From: an uncultured Eubacteriales bacterium
GTDB lineage: Bacteria; Bacillota; Clostridia; Lachnospirales; Lachnospiraceae
DNA: 7,765 bases
Direction: 5' to 3'
Assembly (NCBI GenBank): GCA_900313855.1
Contig: OMSZ01000112.1
Location: forward strand, 1-7,765
A program made the translations under genes and the position numbers. The notes under the pieces are model-generated. The model made no database searches and was not told the origin of the DNA. It worked only from the letters and a program-made list of their open reading frames with translations. This document shows positions 5,764-7,765 of the stretch, one piece after another; the stretch's first letter is position 1; every line of letters starts with the position of its first letter.

Positions 5764-7765
5764 CTATTCTTTGGTATCAAGACCGATACTCTTCATGAAT
5801 TCTTTGTTTTTCTCGGCTAATGCATCCTTTGACAGCGTGTCGGTTTCTTTGACAAGATCATTCTCGTCCTCAAGATCATAAGCGGTAGCGGCGTCAACCT
5901 CTTCTTTGTTAAGCTTATTTTCCTCGGCAAGCGCAAAGAGTGCATCTACCACTTCCTCCTCTAACTGGGTGCCTTTAATTCTTTCGATTTCCGCAAGGAC
6001 GTCAGATAGGAGCATCTGCTTTCTGTAAGGTCTTGTTGAATACATGGCGTCAAAGGTATCAGCAACGGCAATTATTCTTGCGACCTCCGGAATCTCGTCA
6101 CCCTTTAATCCTCTCGGATAACCACGGCCATCAATTCTTTCATGGTGACAGCCTGCACCGTCGGCAAGGTTTTCAACTATCTTAACGTTTGAAAGTATCT
6201 TTCCTCCGGCTGCTGCGTGGGATTTCATGATTACAAACTCTTCATCGTTAAGACGCGCGGGTTTGTTAAGTATGGCATCCGGAATACTTAATTTTCCTAT
6301 ATCATGCAAAAGAGCTATATTGTGGAACTCGTTAATCTGTTCCTCTGTGTAACCGCGTTTTTCGGCCAGTTTCTCCGCAAGCATTTTCGTGTAGTAGGCT
6401 ACTCTGAAGGAGTGACCGCGGTTTTGCGAATCACGCATATCAATACATTTTGCGAAGGTATGCATGATCTGGTTGATGAACTCCTGATCTTCTTTCTGCT
6501 TTTCAAGAAGGGCTTCGTTGCGTTTCTTAAAATGATTCCAGATAGCATACGCAATAAATGCGATTATGATGCCCATTGAAATTATCCAGAACCAGAAGCT
6601 TTCATAAGCGGAATTTTCTTTGTTGATCGCCAAAGCCATGGTTCTTTCAACCTTGCCCGTCTCGTCGTTGATAACATTGAGATGGAATATGTATTTTCCA
6701 CCGTCAAGGTTGGTATAAATTATGGATTTGAGATCCTGTTTTGTGGTATATATAGGTTCCTTGTCAAAGCCGTCTAAATAGTAGCTTATTCTCGGGTTGG
6801 AAAGACCGAAGGTAATAGCATAAGCGTCAATTACAAGACGTTTGCTGCCGGCCGGCAATGAAACTGGCTCGCCGCTTTTTACTGGAACCTCACGGTCATC
6901 TATCTCAACAGAAGGAATGGAAAGCTTAACATTTCCTATATCAGTATCTTCGGCATCAATATTAACCATACATACGCCGGTTGTTCCGGATATATAAAGA
7001 TATCCGTTCTCGTCGAGATAACTGCGCGAATTACCGGTTGTAATATATGGAAGTCCGCTTCTGGTATTGTAGAAGCTGTATTCTATATTCTTATTTTCAA
7101 TAAGCTGGCTGACCTTTGTTATATATACGCCGTTTGAAGACAGAACCCAGGCGCCGCCGTGATCGTCAAAATAAATGTCAAGATTGTTGCTGTATGGGAA
7201 GTTTGTGATCGGCGTTATCACACCATCCTTCATATATTCGATCGAGTTGGAGGTTATTATCCAAAACATATCATTTTTTTCGTCCCATTTAACCTGCATG
7301 ATAACACCGCTGGTAAGGCCGTCATCGAAGCTTAATCGGGATATCTTGCCGTTATCAACCACATATATTCCTTCACCATCACTACCGAGGTAGAGTTTTC
7401 CGTCCGGTCCTTCACAAACACAAAGGATCTCTGTATTGTTGATTCCGTCCTCGTGTCCGTAGTGAGCGGTGACCTTCTCGTTTTTGATGATAAATAGGCC
7501 GTTGGCGGTTGATGCTGCAATGCTGCCGTCAGCACACTGGATGCAGGAACGGGTTTTTTCGGCATCAAGACCGTTTTCGTGATTGAAATTAATTATTGTC
7601 CCATCCGGTTTACAACATACGATTCCGGTATCTCCATGAGTACAGAACCAGAGGTTGTTATCCTTATCCCTGGTGATGCATCGTATTCTGACATTTTCAA
7701 GATATCTCGTTAATTCGTTCTTTATTGTTTTATAATTGGAATTATTCAGGATGACAAGACCGTTA
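5764..7765 (-). CDS. Membrane sensor: beta-propeller (Reg_prop) + Y_Y_Y + TM + HD-GYP domain, predicted c-di-GMP phosphodiesterase (partial, runs off right edge)
   Basis: The frame is open without a stop from the right edge to the TAG at 5764, giving 666 visible residues. The start and any signal peptide lie outside. A GTG at 7362 is merely internal: conserved propeller sequence continues upstream of it. Visible residues 1 to about 270 hold at least six blade-like repeats of the Reg_prop type (for example DKDNNLWFCTHGDTGI, GPDGKLYLGSDGEGIYV, DENGYLYISGTTGVCMV). Residues about 284-383 look like a Y_Y_Y domain (ISYYLDGFDKEP). A single helix (about 390-411) and a short coiled coil lead to a complete HD-GYP domain (about 431-614). 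Its motifs are RGHSFRV, HDIGK (bases 6306-6292), KSHAAAG, CHHERIDGRGYPRGLKG and ADTFDAM, so the metal-binding His/Asp set and the GYP signature are intact. HD-GYP proteins hydrolyse c-di-GMP to pGpG or GMP. A Lys/Glu-rich tail of about 50 residues ends the protein. It is probably co-transcribed with the YfcC-family transporter downstream. The ligand is unknown. Confidence 0.93.
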   Translation of the reverse strand, partial: NGLVILNNSNYKTIKNELTRYLENVRIRCITRDKDNNLWFCTHGDTGIVCCKPDGTIINFNHENGLDAEKTRSCIQCADGSIAASTANGLFIIKNEKVTAHYGHEDGINNTEILCVCEGPDGKLYLGSDGEGIYVVDNGKISRLSFDDGLTSGVIMQVKWDEKNDMFWIITSNSIEYMKDGVITPITNFPYSNNLDIYFDDHGGAWVLSSNGVYITKVSQLIENKNIEYSFYNTRSGLPYITTGNSRSYLDENGYLYISGTTGVCMVNIDAEDTDIGNVKLSIPSVEIDDREVPVKSGEPVSLPAGSKRLVIDAYAITFGLSNPRISYYLDGFDKEPIYTTKQDLKSIIYTNLDGGKYIFHLNVINDETGKVERTMALAINKENSAYESFWFWIISMGIIIAFIAYAIWNHFKKRNEALLEKQKEDQEFINQIMHTFAKCIDMRDSQNRGHSFRVAYYTKMLAEKLAEKRGYTEEQINEFHNIALLHDIGKLSIPDAILNKPARLNDEEFVIMKSHAAAGGKILSNVKIVENLADGAGCHHERIDGRGYPRGLKGDEIPEVARIIAVADTFDAMYSTRPYRKQMLLSDVLAEIERIKGTQLEEEVVDALFALAEENKLNKEEVDAATAYDLEDENDLVKETDTLSKDALAEKNKEFMKSIGLDTKE

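Noticed and set aside
5764..7362. Treating GTG 7362 as the start of the HD-GYP protein
   Set aside because: The frame upstream has no stop and encodes further propeller blades up to the edge. No ribosome site precedes the GTG, so it is an internal valine codon.
7332..7568. Minus-strand open frame near the right edge
   Set aside because: It overlaps the propeller region of the HD-GYP sensor, whose frame is open through the right edge and reads as blade repeats. The composition is not protein-like.
1..7765. CRISPR array, insertion sequence, prophage, toxin-antitoxin or defence island
   Set aside because: No spaced direct repeats of CRISPR form, transposase motifs, terminal inverted repeats with target duplications, or defence-gene domains were found on either strand.

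Overview
The window reads as chromosomal DNA from a low-to-moderate GC Firmicute, most likely a clostridium of the Lachnospiraceae type (Butyrivibrio/Roseburia relatives). The reasons are AG-rich Shine-Dalgarno sites, TATAAT/TTGAAA promoters, frequent AGA and ATA codons, and the gene families present. The genus is inferred; there is no rRNA or other marker gene here. I see no tRNA, rRNA, insertion sequence, phage gene or CRISPR array.

Layout. (1) 1-1192, minus: a gene running off the left edge. It encodes a membrane hairpin protein with a cytoplasmic coiled-coil stretch and a long Pro/Glu/Ala/Val-rich tail that carries a FliM/FliN-like EIAALF motif. (2) 1193-1456: an AT-rich divergent intergenic region. 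(3) 1457-1888, plus: a small soluble helical protein resembling the ferritin-like four-helix family DUF2383, closed by a strong intrinsic terminator at 1898-1940. (4) 2046-2074: a good sigma-A promoter driving a probable two-gene unit. The unit holds a PaaK-type aryl-acid:CoA ligase (2112-3347) and a cation diffusion facilitator (3387-4253). (5) 4290-4317: a hairpin between converging genes. (6) 4323-7765, minus: a probable operon whose upstream gene runs off the right edge. That gene encodes a beta-propeller/Y_Y_Y sensor joined through one membrane helix to an HD-GYP domain, a predicted cyclic-di-GMP phosphodiesterase. It is followed after 25 bases by a YfcC-family transporter (COG1288/PF03606).

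How the parts may work together. The most coherent unit is the right-hand operon: an extracytoplasmic propeller receptor with c-di-GMP-degrading output, transcribed with a carboxylate or amino-acid type carrier. The receptor may sense the carrier's substrate or a related nutrient. The left-edge membrane protein is the least explained gene. Its short motif resembles the conserved N-terminal peptide of FliM/FliN, so a link to chemotaxis, motility or a membrane scaffold is possible but unproven. The ligase/CDF pair has no obvious shared pathway; the usual partners of anaerobic PaaK proteins (indolepyruvate:ferredoxin oxidoreductase subunits) are absent here. Nothing in the window amounts to a clearly new defence or mobile system.
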